Shown piece after piece: positions 53,196-63,129 of a DNA stretch of 64,000 nt. The stretch's first letter is position 1. Each line of letters opens with the position of its first letter. This DNA comes from Flavobacterium johnsoniae (lineage in GTDB: Bacteria; Bacteroidota; Bacteroidia; Flavobacteriales; Flavobacteriaceae). The translations under genes and the position numbers were made by a program. Below the pieces are notes generated by a model. It was given only the letters and a program-made list of their open reading frames with translations, had not been told where the DNA came from and did no database searches. Location of the stretch: contig NZ_MLFK01000007.1 of the NCBI RefSeq assembly GCF_001879205.1, forward strand, positions 1 to 64,000, given 5' to 3'.

Positions 53196-54731
53196 ATGCT
53201 AGTAAAAGTTTACGGAAGTGCCGTTTTTGGAGTAGAAGCCACAACGATTACGATCGAAGTGCACATGGATAAGGGAATTGGTTATCATTTAGTTGGACTT
53301 CCGGATAATGCAATAAAAGAAAGCAGTTACAGAATTGCAGCAGCTCTTAAAAATAACGGATTAAGTCTGCCGGGAAAAAAAATCACAATAAATATGGCGC
53401 CGGCCGACCTCAGGAAAGAGGGTTCTGCTTATGATTTACCTCTGGCAATGGGAATTTTAGTAGGGTCAGATCAGATAAAAGCGCCGGAAATTGAGCAATA
53501 CATTATTATGGGAGAACTTTCTCTTGACGGAAGTTTGCAGCCCATTCGCGGTGCATTACCTATCGCTATAAAAGCAAAAGAAGAAGGTTATAAAGGTTTT
53601 TTCCTGCCTATTCAAAATGTAAAAGAAGCTGCAATTGTATCTGATTTAGAAGTTTACGGGGTTTCTAATCTGCAGGAAATCATTGATTTTTTTGCCGGAA
53701 AGGGAACATTACAGCCAACTGTTATCGACACTCGCGCTGAATTTTATAAAACCCTAGATTTTCCAGAATTTGATTTTTCTGATGTTCGCGGACAAGAAAG
53801 TATAAAGCGCTGTATGGAAATTGCAGCCGCGGGAGGTCATAACATTATTTTAATTGGCCCGCCGGGTGCGGGAAAAACAATGCTTGCGAAACGTGTTCCG
53901 AGTATTTTGCCTCCAATGACTTTACGCGAAGCACTCGAAACTACTAAAATTCATAGTGTCGCCGGAAAATTGAAAGAAGTTGGTTTGATGAACCAACGGC
54001 CGTTTAGAAGTCCCCATCATACTATTTCCAATGTGGCTTTGGTTGGCGGCGGAAGTTATCCGCAGCCAGGAGAAATTTCGATGGCGCATAATGGTGTTTT
54101 GTTTTTGGATGAACTGCCCGAATTTAAACGTGATGTTTTAGAAGTAATGCGTCAGCCGTTAGAAGATCGTGAAGTAACTATTTCACGTGCTAAATTTACC
54201 GTAACTTATCCCTCGTCGTTTATGCTGGTGGCGAGTATGAATCCAAGTCCGAGTGGTTTTTTTAACGATCCAAGTATGCCCAATACTTCCTCTCCACATG
54301 AAATGCAGCGATATATGAGTAAAATTTCGGGACCGCTTTTAGACCGAATTGATATTCATATTGAAGTTACGCCGGTTCCGTTTGATAAACTTGCAGATGA
54401 TCGCAAAGCCGAAAGCAGTGTCGAAATTCGCAAACGTGTTACGGCCGCACGCGAAATTCAGACTAAACGTTTTGTAGATATAGAAAACATTCATTACAAC
54501 GCCCAAATGAGCAGCAAACTCATCCGTGAGTTTTGTATTCTTGACGAAGAGTCAAAAGAACTCCTGAAAAATGCTATGGAACGATTAAATCTTTCGGCAA
54601 GAGCATATGACAGAATTTTGAAAGTAGCCAGAACCATAGCTGATTTAGATGGCGCACCAACTGTAGTTTCACACCATATTGCCGAAGCGATTCAATATCG
54701 AAGTCTGGATCGTGAAGGATGGCTAGGCTAA
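53196..54731 (+). CDS. ComM/YifB-type Mg-chelatase-like AAA ATPase
   Basis: 511 residues from the ATG at 53196, where the family's own N terminus (MLVKVYGSAVFGVEA) begins; an in-frame ATG at 53079 would overlap the previous gene. The N-terminal Lon-protease-like domain (about 1-175) is followed by an AAA+ motor with Walker A IGPPGAGKTML (about 218-228) and Walker B VLFLDELPEF. The C-terminal Mg-chelatase-like domain completes it. ComM promotes branch migration during natural transformation. Confidence 0.9.
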   Translation: MLVKVYGSAVFGVEATTITIEVHMDKGIGYHLVGLPDNAIKESSYRIAAALKNNGLSLPGKKITINMAPADLRKEGSAYDLPLAMGILVGSDQIKAPEIEQYIIMGELSLDGSLQPIRGALPIAIKAKEEGYKGFFLPIQNVKEAAIVSDLEVYGVSNLQEIIDFFAGKGTLQPTVIDTRAEFYKTLDFPEFDFSDVRGQESIKRCMEIAAAGGHNIILIGPPGAGKTMLAKRVPSILPPMTLREALETTKIHSVAGKLKEVGLMNQRPFRSPHHTISNVALVGGGSYPQPGEISMAHNGVLFLDELPEFKRDVLEVMRQPLEDREVTISRAKFTVTYPSSFMLVASMNPSPSGFFNDPSMPNTSSPHEMQRYMSKISGPLLDRIDIHIEVTPVPFDKLADDRKAESSVEIRKRVTAAREIQTKRFVDIENIHYNAQMSSKLIREFCILDEESKELLKNAMERLNLSARAYDRILKVARTIADLDGAPTVVSHHIAEAIQYRSLDREGWLG

Positions 54732-54737
54732 AGGAGA

Positions 54738-54775
54738 AAACTTTGTCAAAGTTTCAAACTTTGACAAAGTTCCTA
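54738..54775. terminator. hairpin after ComM, same repeat as at 1139
   Basis: CTTTGTCAAAGTTT and AAACTTTGACAAAG form a perfect stem with a two-base loop, about ten bases after the ComM stop. The core equals the hairpin at 1139-1173. It lies between the convergent ComM and ABC-F genes and may end both transcripts. Confidence 0.6.
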
Positions 54776-54787
54776 AAAAGACAAGCT

Positions 54788-56377
54788 TTAACTTAATTCA
54801 ATAAAATCTTCAACTTTTATCTCTTCTAAAAAATGAACATCATGTGAAACAACAATCAGAGTTCCCTGGTATTCATTAATAGCCACTGTTAATATTTCAA
54901 TATTCTGAATGTCCAGATTGTTTGTTGGTTCATCTAGAATAATAATATCCGGAGCTTGAGTATTAATAGTTAAACAGCAAAGCATCAAACGCATTTTTTC
55001 GCCTCCGCTTAAAGCGAAACAGGGTTTGTTCCAGTCATTTTGTGAAAACAAAAACTTGTTCAGTTTCATTTTTATATCATGTTCCTGTAAACCGGAAGTA
55101 TTAAATTTTTGAGCCTGTTCATAAACCGAAATTTCATTTTCGATTAGAGAATAGTCCTGATCAATGTAAATGATTTTTGATTCGGCTTTAAAAATAGTTC
55201 CTGTCTTCGGGATTAATTTTCCCATGATTATTTTAATTAAAGTCGTTTTTCCAGAACCGTTTAAACCTTTTAAAGCAATTCTGTCTCCGCTTCTAATTTG
55301 AAAGTTAAGAGGATTTTTCCATAGTAGATGATCTTCAAAACTATGGTTGATTTCTGTCGCTGTAAAAAGAATTTTGCCCTTGTGTAAATCTGTTTTATCA
55401 AAACCGAATTTCATCTGATCAATGTCTGGAACAGAAGAACGTAATTTTTGCAGTTCATTTGAAATTCCTCCAATTTTTTCGGCATGAACACCTTTTGTTT
55501 TGGCTGTACTATTTTCGGCACTGTTTCGTAAAGTATTCATCATAATTCTGGAAACTCCTGCTTTTTTCTGTTTTTTTTCCCCGCGAGAATCCAGTTTGTT
55601 TTGACGTTCGAGCGTTTCACGTTCTTTTTCTTTCGCTTTACGCAACGCTTTTTCTTTACTTTGAATATCGTGACTCAAAGCATTATTTTCGATTTGCTTT
55701 TGTTCGGCATAAAAATCATAATTGCCGCCATGAACCGTAATTCCGTGTTTTGATAATTCGGCAACAGAATTTAGTAAATTCAATAATTTTCGGTCATGAC
55801 TCACTATAATCAAAGTCGAGGAAGTGTTTTTTATAAAATTGTACAAGAGTTCTCTTGCTTCAATATCCAAATGATTGCTGGGTTCATCAAGCAAAATAAG
55901 TTCAGGTTGATGAATTGAAATTCCAGCCAAAAAAACTTTTGTTTTTTGTCCTCCGCTCAGGGTTTCTAATTTCTGATTTAAGCTTAAATCCTGCAGCTGC
56001 CAATATTGGAGAGCTTCATTACAACGCTCTTCAATGGTCCAGTCATCGTTTAGTGTATTGAGGTTTTCTTCAGAAACATTTCCGTTAAGAATTTCCTGAA
56101 GAGCATTCAGTTTATCGTCAACCTGCAAAGCCTGGGCAATGGTAAGATGATTAAACTGACCAAAAATCTGCGGCAGGTAAAAAGGCGTAGAATCGGTTTT
56201 TAATAAGCCGTCTGCAGGCTTTAATTGCCCTGTAATAATTTTCAATAATGTTGACTTTCCAACGCCATTATTGCCTATTAAAGCAATTTTTTCCTGATGA
56301 TTAACTGTAAAAGTAATTTTATCAAACAATACATCTTTGTTTGAATGCAAGTATGAGATATTCTGTAAAATAACCAT
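54788..56377 (-). CDS. ABC-F family ATP-binding protein
   Basis: 529 residues from the ATG at 56377; an ATG at 56416 is upstream. Two ABC domains (about 1-235 and 305-529) are joined by a charged linker helix (about 236-280). Walker A GNNGVGKSTLLK and GLNGSGKTTLIK, signatures LSGGQKTK and LSGGEKMR, and ILLDEPSNHLD / IILDEPTNNLD are all present. No membrane domain is fused. ABC-F proteins act on the ribosome, some giving antibiotic resistance; that role is open here. Confidence 0.88.
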   Translation of the reverse strand: MVILQNISYLHSNKDVLFDKITFTVNHQEKIALIGNNGVGKSTLLKIITGQLKPADGLLKTDSTPFYLPQIFGQFNHLTIAQALQVDDKLNALQEILNGNVSEENLNTLNDDWTIEERCNEALQYWQLQDLSLNQKLETLSGGQKTKVFLAGISIHQPELILLDEPSNHLDIEARELLYNFIKNTSSTLIIVSHDRKLLNLLNSVAELSKHGITVHGGNYDFYAEQKQIENNALSHDIQSKEKALRKAKEKERETLERQNKLDSRGEKKQKKAGVSRIMMNTLRNSAENSTAKTKGVHAEKIGGISNELQKLRSSVPDIDQMKFGFDKTDLHKGKILFTATEINHSFEDHLLWKNPLNFQIRSGDRIALKGLNGSGKTTLIKIIMGKLIPKTGTIFKAESKIIYIDQDYSLIENEISVYEQAQKFNTSGLQEHDIKMKLNKFLFSQNDWNKPCFALSGGEKMRLMLCCLTINTQAPDIIILDEPTNNLDIQNIEILTVAINEYQGTLIVVSHDVHFLEEIKVEDFIELS

Positions 56378-56530
56378 AATTTCTTTCTTTAAGGAATAAA
56401 CAAATGAGCAAGCCATTTTTACAGCTTACCTTAAAATTGTCCGAAAGAAATTTTTATTCACATAGAGATTGTGCGGTTTGTTTAGTATTGCAAAGATATA
56501 AAAAATATTTTTTAAGATTTAAATATCAAA

Positions 56531-56899
56531 TTATTCAAATTTTAAATTGGCATTTTTAGACATTAAATAGGAGGTAAGCTTTTTTATTTTTCCATTTTCC
56601 ATTTCAAAAACATCACAAAAAACAGCATCTAGCTTATTTCCGTTTTTCATATTTCCCTGCACAGCGCCTTCAGCAATAACCACATTGTTTTCTTCAACTA
56701 ATTTTACAATTTGAATAGCAGGGCTGCCAACAAAATTTTCATTTTCTATTTCTTTATCAAATGCTTCTTTTCCGTTATGCTGATAAATTCCCGGCATTTC
56801 CCAAATTACATCGTCAGTAAGGCAGTTCAGGATTCTTTTGTGATCGCTTACCATAAAAGCAGCCATGTATTCGTTTACAGTTTGTTTATTTGGGGACAT
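56531..56899 (-). CDS. NTF2-like (SnoaL/limonene-epoxide-hydrolase fold) protein
   Basis: 122 residues. A single cone-shaped NTF2-like domain: NEYMAAFMVSDHKRILNCLT at the start, then DVIWEMPGIYQHNGKEAFD and a closing CDVFEMENGKIKKLTSYL. No catalytic set can be named. It stands alone. It may bind a small molecule or act on one; the role is unknown. Confidence 0.7.
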   Translation of the reverse strand: MSPNKQTVNEYMAAFMVSDHKRILNCLTDDVIWEMPGIYQHNGKEAFDKEIENENFVGSPAIQIVKLVEENNVVIAEGAVQGNMKNGNKLDAVFCDVFEMENGKIKKLTSYLMSKNANLKFE

Positions 56900-57099
56900 A
56901 GATAGAATATTTAAATCAATTAATAATGCGGCTTGCCTTCTGATCTGAAGTAAATATAAATGTAATAAATTTTATAATTCTAAGGTCCTTTATTCCTACA
57001 CTATTTAATGTTTAAAATGTTTTTACTGGCTTAAATAAAAATGCTCTGTGGCTTATAGAATCTAGGTTGTTATTTTTTTTAACAAAAATTTTGGTTATC

Positions 57100-57111
57100 T
57101 GATAATTATCA
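57100..57111. promoter_or_regulatory. 12-bp palindrome upstream of nrfH
   Basis: TGATAATTATCA is a perfect palindrome about 57 bases before the ATG at 57168, upstream of a TATTTTTG box (57133-57141 region). It could be an operator for a nitrite- or oxygen-responsive regulator. No matching regulator gene lies next to the operon. Confidence 0.35.
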
Positions 57112-57167
57112 TATTAATGTAGGAATTGACTTTATATTTTTGTTTTGAAATATTAAGGAAAAATATC

Positions 57168-57794
57168 ATGATGAAGATTCTAAATTATTTATTGCCACCT
57201 CGAAAATGGATCCCTTTTGTGATTGTGGCAGTTGGAATAGGAATGGGATTATTTGCTTACTTATTATACGTTTCTAATGCTGTGTCATATCTGTCAGATG
57301 ACCCTAAAACATGTGTAAACTGTCACGTTATGACTCCTTTTTATGCGACTTGGCAACACAGTTCGCATGCCCGTGTCACAAACTGTAATGACTGTCATGT
57401 ACCCCATACAAATGCTTTTGACAAATACTTTTTTAAAGCAAAAGATGGAATCTATCATGCAACAGTATTTACATGGCGTGCAGAACCGCAGGTAATTCAT
57501 ATTAAAGAAGCAGGGACAGATGTTGTTCAAAAAAACTGCCAGCGTTGTCACGGTAATCTTAATGCAAATGTGAGTACACTAGGAGTAACACTCGAAAATA
57601 AACAGCATGGAGAAGGAAAATTATGCTGGGACTGCCACAGAGAAGTTCCTCATGGTAAAGTTAACAGCTTGTCATCTGTACCTAATGCAAGGGTTCCGTT
57701 GCTTGAATCACCTATTCCTGAATGGCTTCAAAAACAAACAGATAGCATTGGAACTGTAAAAAAGAATGAAAGAAATCAAAACAAAAATAAATAA
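57168..57794 (+). CDS. nrfH: cytochrome c nitrite reductase small subunit
   Basis: 208 residues from the ATG at 57168. One N-terminal membrane anchor (about 14-38) leads to four heme-binding CxxCH sites: CVNCH (49-53), CNDCH (73-77), CQRCH (124-128) and CWDCH (153-157). It takes electrons from menaquinol and passes them to NrfA at the periplasmic face. It is the first gene of an operon with nrfA, resB and ccsA. Confidence 0.93.
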   Translation: MMKILNYLLPPRKWIPFVIVAVGIGMGLFAYLLYVSNAVSYLSDDPKTCVNCHVMTPFYATWQHSSHARVTNCNDCHVPHTNAFDKYFFKAKDGIYHATVFTWRAEPQVIHIKEAGTDVVQKNCQRCHGNLNANVSTLGVTLENKQHGEGKLCWDCHREVPHGKVNSLSSVPNARVPLLESPIPEWLQKQTDSIGTVKKNERNQNKNK

Positions 57795-57815
57795 AGAATT
57801 AAATACAAAATAATT

Positions 57816-59303
57816 ATGGCACCACTAAAAGAAATTATAAAAAACAAACCATGGTTGGGTTGGGTCATGTTTGGTCTTACAATGTTGGTTGTGTTTATGC
57901 TTGGTTTACTTGTTAACAGTGTAATGGAACGACGTACGGAAGCCTTATTTGTGAATAAAGTATTGGCTCCTGTTGGCCAGTTTGAATCGAAAAATGAAGT
58001 TTGGGGAGCTAATTATCCTCGTGAATTTCAAACTTATTATGAAACTGCAGATACTACTTTTTCTAGTAAATACGGCGGAGGTAAAATGAGAGATATGCTT
58101 CACGAAGATCCTCGTATGGTTGTGCTTTGGGCAGGATATGCTTTCTCTAAAGATTATAATCAGGGAAGAGGGCACTTTTATGCTATCGAAGATATCTACA
58201 ATACGTTGAGAACAGGAGCGCCGAAAGGACCTCAGGACGGCCCTCAGCCTTCAAGCTGCTGGGTTTGTAAATCACCAGACGTTCCTCGTATGATGGATAA
58301 ATTAGGTATCGATGAGTTTTACAAACAAACATGGGCTGCTTTAGGACCAGAGATTGTAAACCCAATTGGGTGTGCAGATTGTCATGATTCTAAAACCATG
58401 AACCTGAAAATTACACGTCCGGCTTTGATAGAAGCTTTTAAAGAACAAGGAAAAGATATTACTAAGGCGACACATAACGAAATGCGTTCGTTAGTATGTG
58501 CCCAATGTCACGTAGAGTACTATTTTGATAAAAAATCTGTAGAAGGTGCTGCAAAAGTAAAATTCCCTTGGAAAAATGGAATGGCAGTGGAAGACATGGA
58601 AAAATATTATGACGGAATAGAATTCTCAGATTTTACTCATGCCTTAAGTAAAACTCCAATTCTTAAAGCACAGCACCCTGATTATGAGATTCATCAAATG
58701 GGTATTCACGGACAAAGAGGGGTTTCATGTGCTGATTGTCATATGCCGTACAAAAGTGAAGGAGGTCAAAAATTTACAGATCATAAAATCCAATCTCCAC
58801 TTAATAACGTAGCAAATTCATGTCAGGTTTGTCATCGTGAAGAAGAAAAAACATTGGTTGCAAATGTAAACGAGCGTCAGGATAAAATTCATCAAATACG
58901 TATTGAACTAGAAGATCAATTGGTTAAAGCGCATTTAGAGGCAAAATTAGCTTGGGATAAAGGAGCGACAGAAGCTCAAATGAAAAATATTCTGCAATTA
59001 ATCCGTCAGTCTCAATGGCGTTGGGATTTTACTGCAGCATCTCACGGAGGATCTTTCCATGCTCCGCTTGAAACAGCCAGAGTAATTACAAATGGTTTAA
59101 ATAAAGCTGCAGAAGCAAGAATAGAATTAGGTAAAGTATTGGTTTCTCTTGGACAAAAAGGGCCAATTCAATATCCAGATATTTCGACCAAAGCCAAAGC
59201 ACAACAATTTATTGGTCTTGATATGAGTAAAGAGAGAGCTAATAAAGCTGAATTCAAAAAAACAGTTTTACCACAGTGGCTCGAAAAAGCAAAGAAAAAA
59301 TAA
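57816..59303 (+). CDS. nrfA: ammonia-forming cytochrome c nitrite reductase, pentaheme catalytic subunit
   Basis: 495 residues. An N-terminal membrane/signal segment (about 14-35) precedes five heme sites: the catalytic CWVCK (148-152) with its lysine ligand, then CADCH (186-190), CAQCH (228-232), CADCH (305-309) and CQVCH (336-340). This is the NrfA set. It reduces nitrite to ammonium in six electrons in the periplasm. The N-terminal hydrophobic segment is uncleaved-looking, so the enzyme may stay membrane-tethered. It starts 21 bases after nrfH. Confidence 0.95.
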   Translation: MAPLKEIIKNKPWLGWVMFGLTMLVVFMLGLLVNSVMERRTEALFVNKVLAPVGQFESKNEVWGANYPREFQTYYETADTTFSSKYGGGKMRDMLHEDPRMVVLWAGYAFSKDYNQGRGHFYAIEDIYNTLRTGAPKGPQDGPQPSSCWVCKSPDVPRMMDKLGIDEFYKQTWAALGPEIVNPIGCADCHDSKTMNLKITRPALIEAFKEQGKDITKATHNEMRSLVCAQCHVEYYFDKKSVEGAAKVKFPWKNGMAVEDMEKYYDGIEFSDFTHALSKTPILKAQHPDYEIHQMGIHGQRGVSCADCHMPYKSEGGQKFTDHKIQSPLNNVANSCQVCHREEEKTLVANVNERQDKIHQIRIELEDQLVKAHLEAKLAWDKGATEAQMKNILQLIRQSQWRWDFTAASHGGSFHAPLETARVITNGLNKAAEARIELGKVLVSLGQKGPIQYPDISTKAKAQQFIGLDMSKERANKAEFKKTVLPQWLEKAKKK

Positions 59304-59410
59304 TTGCAGTTATAGCTAAACAATAACAATTATACTTGAAAAGGGTTCGTAAATGTTTGATAAACATTATGAAACCCTTTTCGGTTATAATGTTTCAAAT
59401 TCAAAATAGC

Positions 59411-60658
59411 ATGAGAATAATGAATGTTGAAGATCAAAAAACTTCTAAAAAGAAACTCTGGCAATACCCATGGGATTATAAAGAATCATTTATAATTAGT
59501 GCAGGACTGCTTTTAACGGGTTACTTATTGCAAATAACAACCAGGAGTAGTATAAAGGCGGTAAGTTCTCCTGTCAATTATATTATTGGTGTGTTATTTA
59601 TTATAATGCTGCTTTTACTGCATTTTACAAGTAGAACACATCCGTGGGTAAAATGGTTACGCTCAGTGCCGGCATCTGTCAGCGCAATTACATTAGTTTT
59701 AATACAAGCGGTTATTATGGGAACACTTCCGCAGCAAAATTTTGTAGAAGGAGTAAAACCTGATTTATTTGGTTTTTCGTTTGTATTAACCAGCTGGCCT
59801 TTTATTATAGCACAATTGTATTTTCTTACTACATTGGGTCTCGCAACTCTTAACAGGATGACACCTTGGCAATGGAAGAACTGGGGCTTTATATTAAATC
59901 ATCTGGGACTTTTTATTGCAATGACAGCTGGTATTCTGGGAAGCGGAGATTTACAGCGGTACACTATGAAGCTGTACGAAAACCAATTAGTCTGGGGAGC
60001 AGAAAATGAAAAAGGAGTAATGCTGCTAATGTCAATTGCTTTTGAACTCAAAAGTTTTGATATGGAAACTTTTGCCCCAAAACTTGCCTTTGCCGATATT
60101 AAGAATAACAGTATTGAAACCAAAGGAATAAATGCCCTCAGGATGATTGAAAAAGGAGATCATTATGATTATAAAGGACATACAATTAAAATTATTGATT
60201 ACATCGAAAACAGCAAATTTACAGGAAACGGATATTTTCATGTAAATGAAGATGGAGCAGCGCCATCAGCTTTGATAGAAGTGAAATCTGCAACAATTGA
60301 CACAACAGCCTGGATTAGCTGCGGAAGTTTCGCTACGTCGTATTCTTATTTACAGCTAAATGATAAAGAAGCCATTGTAATGTTACAACCCGAAGCAAAA
60401 AAATACAGCTCGCACGTAAATGTATATGTAAAAGATGGCAAAAATGATAAAACAGTTATAGAAGTCAATAAACCTTATAAAGTTGACGGATGGAAAGTTT
60501 ACCAGTTAAGCTATGATGAAAAATATGGGAAGTGGTCTAAATTAAGTGTAATAGAACTGGTTCGCGATCCTTGGCTTCCAATTGTTTACTCAGGGATTTT
60601 CATGATGATAATTGGTGCTGTCTATTTAATATTTAAAGGAAGAAGGGCTGTAGTTTAG
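59411..60658 (+). CDS. ResB/CcsB-like cytochrome c biogenesis protein
   Basis: 416 residues from the ATG at 59411; an upstream ATG at 59336 is possible. Membrane segments at about 30-50, 60-78, 95-115, 125-150 and near the C terminus (about 390-410) flank a periplasmic domain (about 190-380), the ResB pattern. System II uses ResB and CcsA to attach heme to apocytochromes. Its place after nrfHA suggests it serves the Nrf hemes. Typical ResB has a longer N-terminal region, so membership is likely but not certain. Confidence 0.75.
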   Translation: MRIMNVEDQKTSKKKLWQYPWDYKESFIISAGLLLTGYLLQITTRSSIKAVSSPVNYIIGVLFIIMLLLLHFTSRTHPWVKWLRSVPASVSAITLVLIQAVIMGTLPQQNFVEGVKPDLFGFSFVLTSWPFIIAQLYFLTTLGLATLNRMTPWQWKNWGFILNHLGLFIAMTAGILGSGDLQRYTMKLYENQLVWGAENEKGVMLLMSIAFELKSFDMETFAPKLAFADIKNNSIETKGINALRMIEKGDHYDYKGHTIKIIDYIENSKFTGNGYFHVNEDGAAPSALIEVKSATIDTTAWISCGSFATSYSYLQLNDKEAIVMLQPEAKKYSSHVNVYVKDGKNDKTVIEVNKPYKVDGWKVYQLSYDEKYGKWSKLSVIELVRDPWLPIVYSGIFMMIIGAVYLIFKGRRAVV

Positions 60659-60707
60659 CCCTGACACTATTCTGAGGATTGATGTTGATATATAAATAAA
60701 GATTATA

Positions 60708-61511
60708 ATGAATTACTGGATCTATTTTTCTAATTACGCAGGAGCAGCAATTATTTGCTGGTTGTTCTGTTTGCTTTTTCAAGTACTCAAAAGTACTCGT
60801 CATAAACCATCCCTAATTTTGTTTTTTGCAATGCTGGGAGCATTGTCTATGGCCGTATTTACATTTAATTTATGGCAGAATTTAGGCCGTCCGCCAATGC
60901 GTACACTAGGTGAAACAAGGCTCTGGTATGCACTTTTCCTGCCTGTAATTGGGATAATTACTTATTTAAGATGGAAATATAAATGGCTGTTGAATTACAG
61001 CTTAGCAATGGGAGTACTGTTTTTACTTATTAATTACTATAACCCGGATACTTATAATAAAGCCTTGATGCCTGCTTTACAAAGCGTATGGTTTGTACCG
61101 CATGTTTTAGTTTACATCTTTTCTTATGCCTTGTTAGCGGCTTCATCGATTGCTGCCTGCTATGGTTTGTTTGAATATTATAGAGGTAATTATAAAGATA
61201 CTATACTGCAATTAGCTGATAATTTAGTCTATTTAGGATTTGGTTTCCTTTCCTTAGGTCTATTATTTGGAGCGCTTTGGGCAAAGGAAGCATGGGGACA
61301 CTACTGGACCTGGGATCCAAAAGAAACCTGGGCAATGCTGACTTGGCTGGGGTATTTGATTTATATTCATATACGTTATCGTTATCCAAATAGTGTAAAA
61401 CCAGTTTTAATATCTCTATCGCTGGCATTTATTGTATTATTGCTCTGCTGGTTTGGGGTCAACTATATGCCATCAGCAGCGCAGAGTGTGCATACTTATT
61501 CCAATACCTAA
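60708..61511 (+). CDS. ccsA: cytochrome c biogenesis protein CcsA/ResC
   Basis: 267 residues with about eight membrane segments. The tryptophan-rich heme-handling motif WGHYWTWDPKETW (about 203-215) and the surrounding histidines define the CcsA/CcmC superfamily. It would present heme, with ResB, to apocytochromes on the outer face of the inner membrane. It is the last gene of the nrfHA operon, about 50 bases after resB, with a strong terminator. Confidence 0.88.
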   Translation: MNYWIYFSNYAGAAIICWLFCLLFQVLKSTRHKPSLILFFAMLGALSMAVFTFNLWQNLGRPPMRTLGETRLWYALFLPVIGIITYLRWKYKWLLNYSLAMGVLFLLINYYNPDTYNKALMPALQSVWFVPHVLVYIFSYALLAASSIAACYGLFEYYRGNYKDTILQLADNLVYLGFGFLSLGLLFGALWAKEAWGHYWTWDPKETWAMLTWLGYLIYIHIRYRYPNSVKPVLISLSLAFIVLLLCWFGVNYMPSAAQSVHTYSNT

Positions 61512-61517
61512 AAAAAT

Positions 61518-61553
61518 AAAGAGCAGAAATTCAAATCATAATTTCTGCTCTTT
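61518..61553 (+). terminator. terminator of the nrf-ccs operon
   Basis: AAAGAGCAGAAAT (61518-61530) and ATTTCTGCTCTTT (61541-61553) form a perfect 13-bp stem followed by T residues, seven bases after ccsA. It faces the convergent GNAT gene and may serve both. Confidence 0.9.
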
Positions 61554-61567
61554 TTTATTAATTAATT

Positions 61568-62257
61568 CTAAAGATTTTTAGAAATATTCCAGAAGCTCAT
61601 CTTTCTTCTTGTAACAAAACCGAGTTTTTCATAGAGTTTTATGGCGCCAATATTACTTTCAACAACATGTAAAAATGGAATCTTACCCTCATCAAAAATG
61701 TTATTTACAACATGTGAGGTTAATTGTTTAGCATAACCTTTTCCGGTATGATCAGGATGAGTTATGATAGCGCTTACTTCGGTAAAGTTGTTCATTTTCA
61801 TTCGTTCTCCAGCAATTGCCGCTAATTTTCCATCTTGAAAAATTCCGTAATAATTGCCTAATAAAAATGTCTTGGCTTTAAAATATCCGGGTTGAACCAG
61901 ATTGACCAAATTTAATAATTCCTCTTTATGGTCTTCATGCAGTTTGATAATTTCATTGCCAGAAGATAATTGAACTTTTTCATGAATTAACATTTGAAGG
62001 CAGACCAATTCTTTTACAATTTTTAAATTATCAGAGAGTTTTGGTTTTTCTCCGACAATAAAAAAAATTTCACATAATGAAGCGTATTCATTTGCTGCTT
62101 CTAAAGTATCTTCAAGTTTTATAAATCCTCCAAACGGACAATAATCCGGATTATAAAATTTGGTTCCATTGTAATCTAAAGCAAATTTTTTGTGACTTTC
62201 TAACAATGAATTCCAAACAGGATTGTCTAATTTATTTTCTATTGTATCGTCGCTCAT
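61568..62257 (-). CDS. GNAT family N-acetyltransferase
   Basis: 229 residues. The GNAT domain is in the C-terminal half: SAIITHPDHTGKGYAKQLTS (about 165-185) is the acetyl-CoA loop and LYEKLGFVTRR closes the fold. The N-terminal half is a degenerate GNAT-like extension. The substrate is unknown. It starts two bases after the esterase gene, so both are likely co-transcribed. Confidence 0.78.
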   Translation of the reverse strand: MSDDTIENKLDNPVWNSLLESHKKFALDYNGTKFYNPDYCPFGGFIKLEDTLEAANEYASLCEIFFIVGEKPKLSDNLKIVKELVCLQMLIHEKVQLSSGNEIIKLHEDHKEELLNLVNLVQPGYFKAKTFLLGNYYGIFQDGKLAAIAGERMKMNNFTEVSAIITHPDHTGKGYAKQLTSHVVNNIFDEGKIPFLHVVESNIGAIKLYEKLGFVTRRKMSFWNISKNL

Positions 62258-62259
62258 TT

Positions 62260-63129
62260 TTATTCTTTAATTTGAGGGTAAAAAAATCGGAAAGAATTTG
62301 AAACTGCCGGATGCAAAATCGTTCCATGGTTTTCTTCCGGGAAATAGTCAAAATAGACCTTGATGTTTTTGCTTCTTGAAGTTTTTATTTTTTCTGCCAA
62401 TAAATTAGCATCAACTTCCATAACTCTCGGAATTTCTGTGGGTGTAAGGCCTTCTTTACCAACTGCAACATAGATTTCGGTTTGTTGTTTATAGTTTTCC
62501 TGGAAGATTTCAGAATCCATATTTAATAAAGAACCATTATCCCACCATAAACTTGGACTTACAATTACATATTTATTAAAAAGAGATGGTTTTTTAAACA
62601 AGATTTCGGTTTCTAATAATCCGCCTAACGATTGACCAATGATCGTTTTAGATTCATTTGTTTTGTATTTCTTATTAATAAAAGGCTGTAATTCTTTTTC
62701 AATAAAAGCGATGAATTTATCTGAATGTCCTGTTGTTGGAAATCTTGTTTTATCCTTTTCAACGGTAGTAGGAAAAGTAAAATCACGTCTTCTGTCTACA
62801 GTCGCGATACCCACAACAATAGATTTAGGAACCTGATTTATCCATTCAAAACTGTTAAACTGAACCAATCCTGTGATATGAATAAAGTCTTCATCGGCAG
62901 AGCCATCCAAAAGATAAATTACAGGATATTTTGCATCATCTTTTGGATTATAGCCGTCAGGCAGATAAATATTTAAAATTCTTTTTTCGTCTAATTCCTT
63001 AGATTGTATTTCTTCAATAATCCCTAGTACAAAAGGCTTACTGGTTTCGTTTGATTTTGATTTGTTATTCTGACTGAAAATAAATGTTGAAATAAAAAGA
63101 AAGAAGGTAAGCGTAAAAAATCGATTCAT
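62260..63129 (-). CDS. alpha/beta-hydrolase esterase with signal peptide
   Basis: 289 residues from the ATG at 63129; an ATG at 63153 is upstream. The signal peptide is MNRFFTLTFFLFISTFIFSQ. The hydrolase has YPVIYLLDGSADE, then IIGQSLGG (serine nucleophile) and a late ENHG with the likely histidine. It resembles Fes/esterase-D-type periplasmic esterases. Substrate unknown; siderophore or feruloyl ester cleavage are options. It is followed closely by a GNAT gene. Confidence 0.82.
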   Translation of the reverse strand: MNRFFTLTFFLFISTFIFSQNNKSKSNETSKPFVLGIIEEIQSKELDEKRILNIYLPDGYNPKDDAKYPVIYLLDGSADEDFIHITGLVQFNSFEWINQVPKSIVVGIATVDRRRDFTFPTTVEKDKTRFPTTGHSDKFIAFIEKELQPFINKKYKTNESKTIIGQSLGGLLETEILFKKPSLFNKYVIVSPSLWWDNGSLLNMDSEIFQENYKQQTEIYVAVGKEGLTPTEIPRVMEVDANLLAEKIKTSRSKNIKVYFDYFPEENHGTILHPAVSNSFRFFYPQIKE

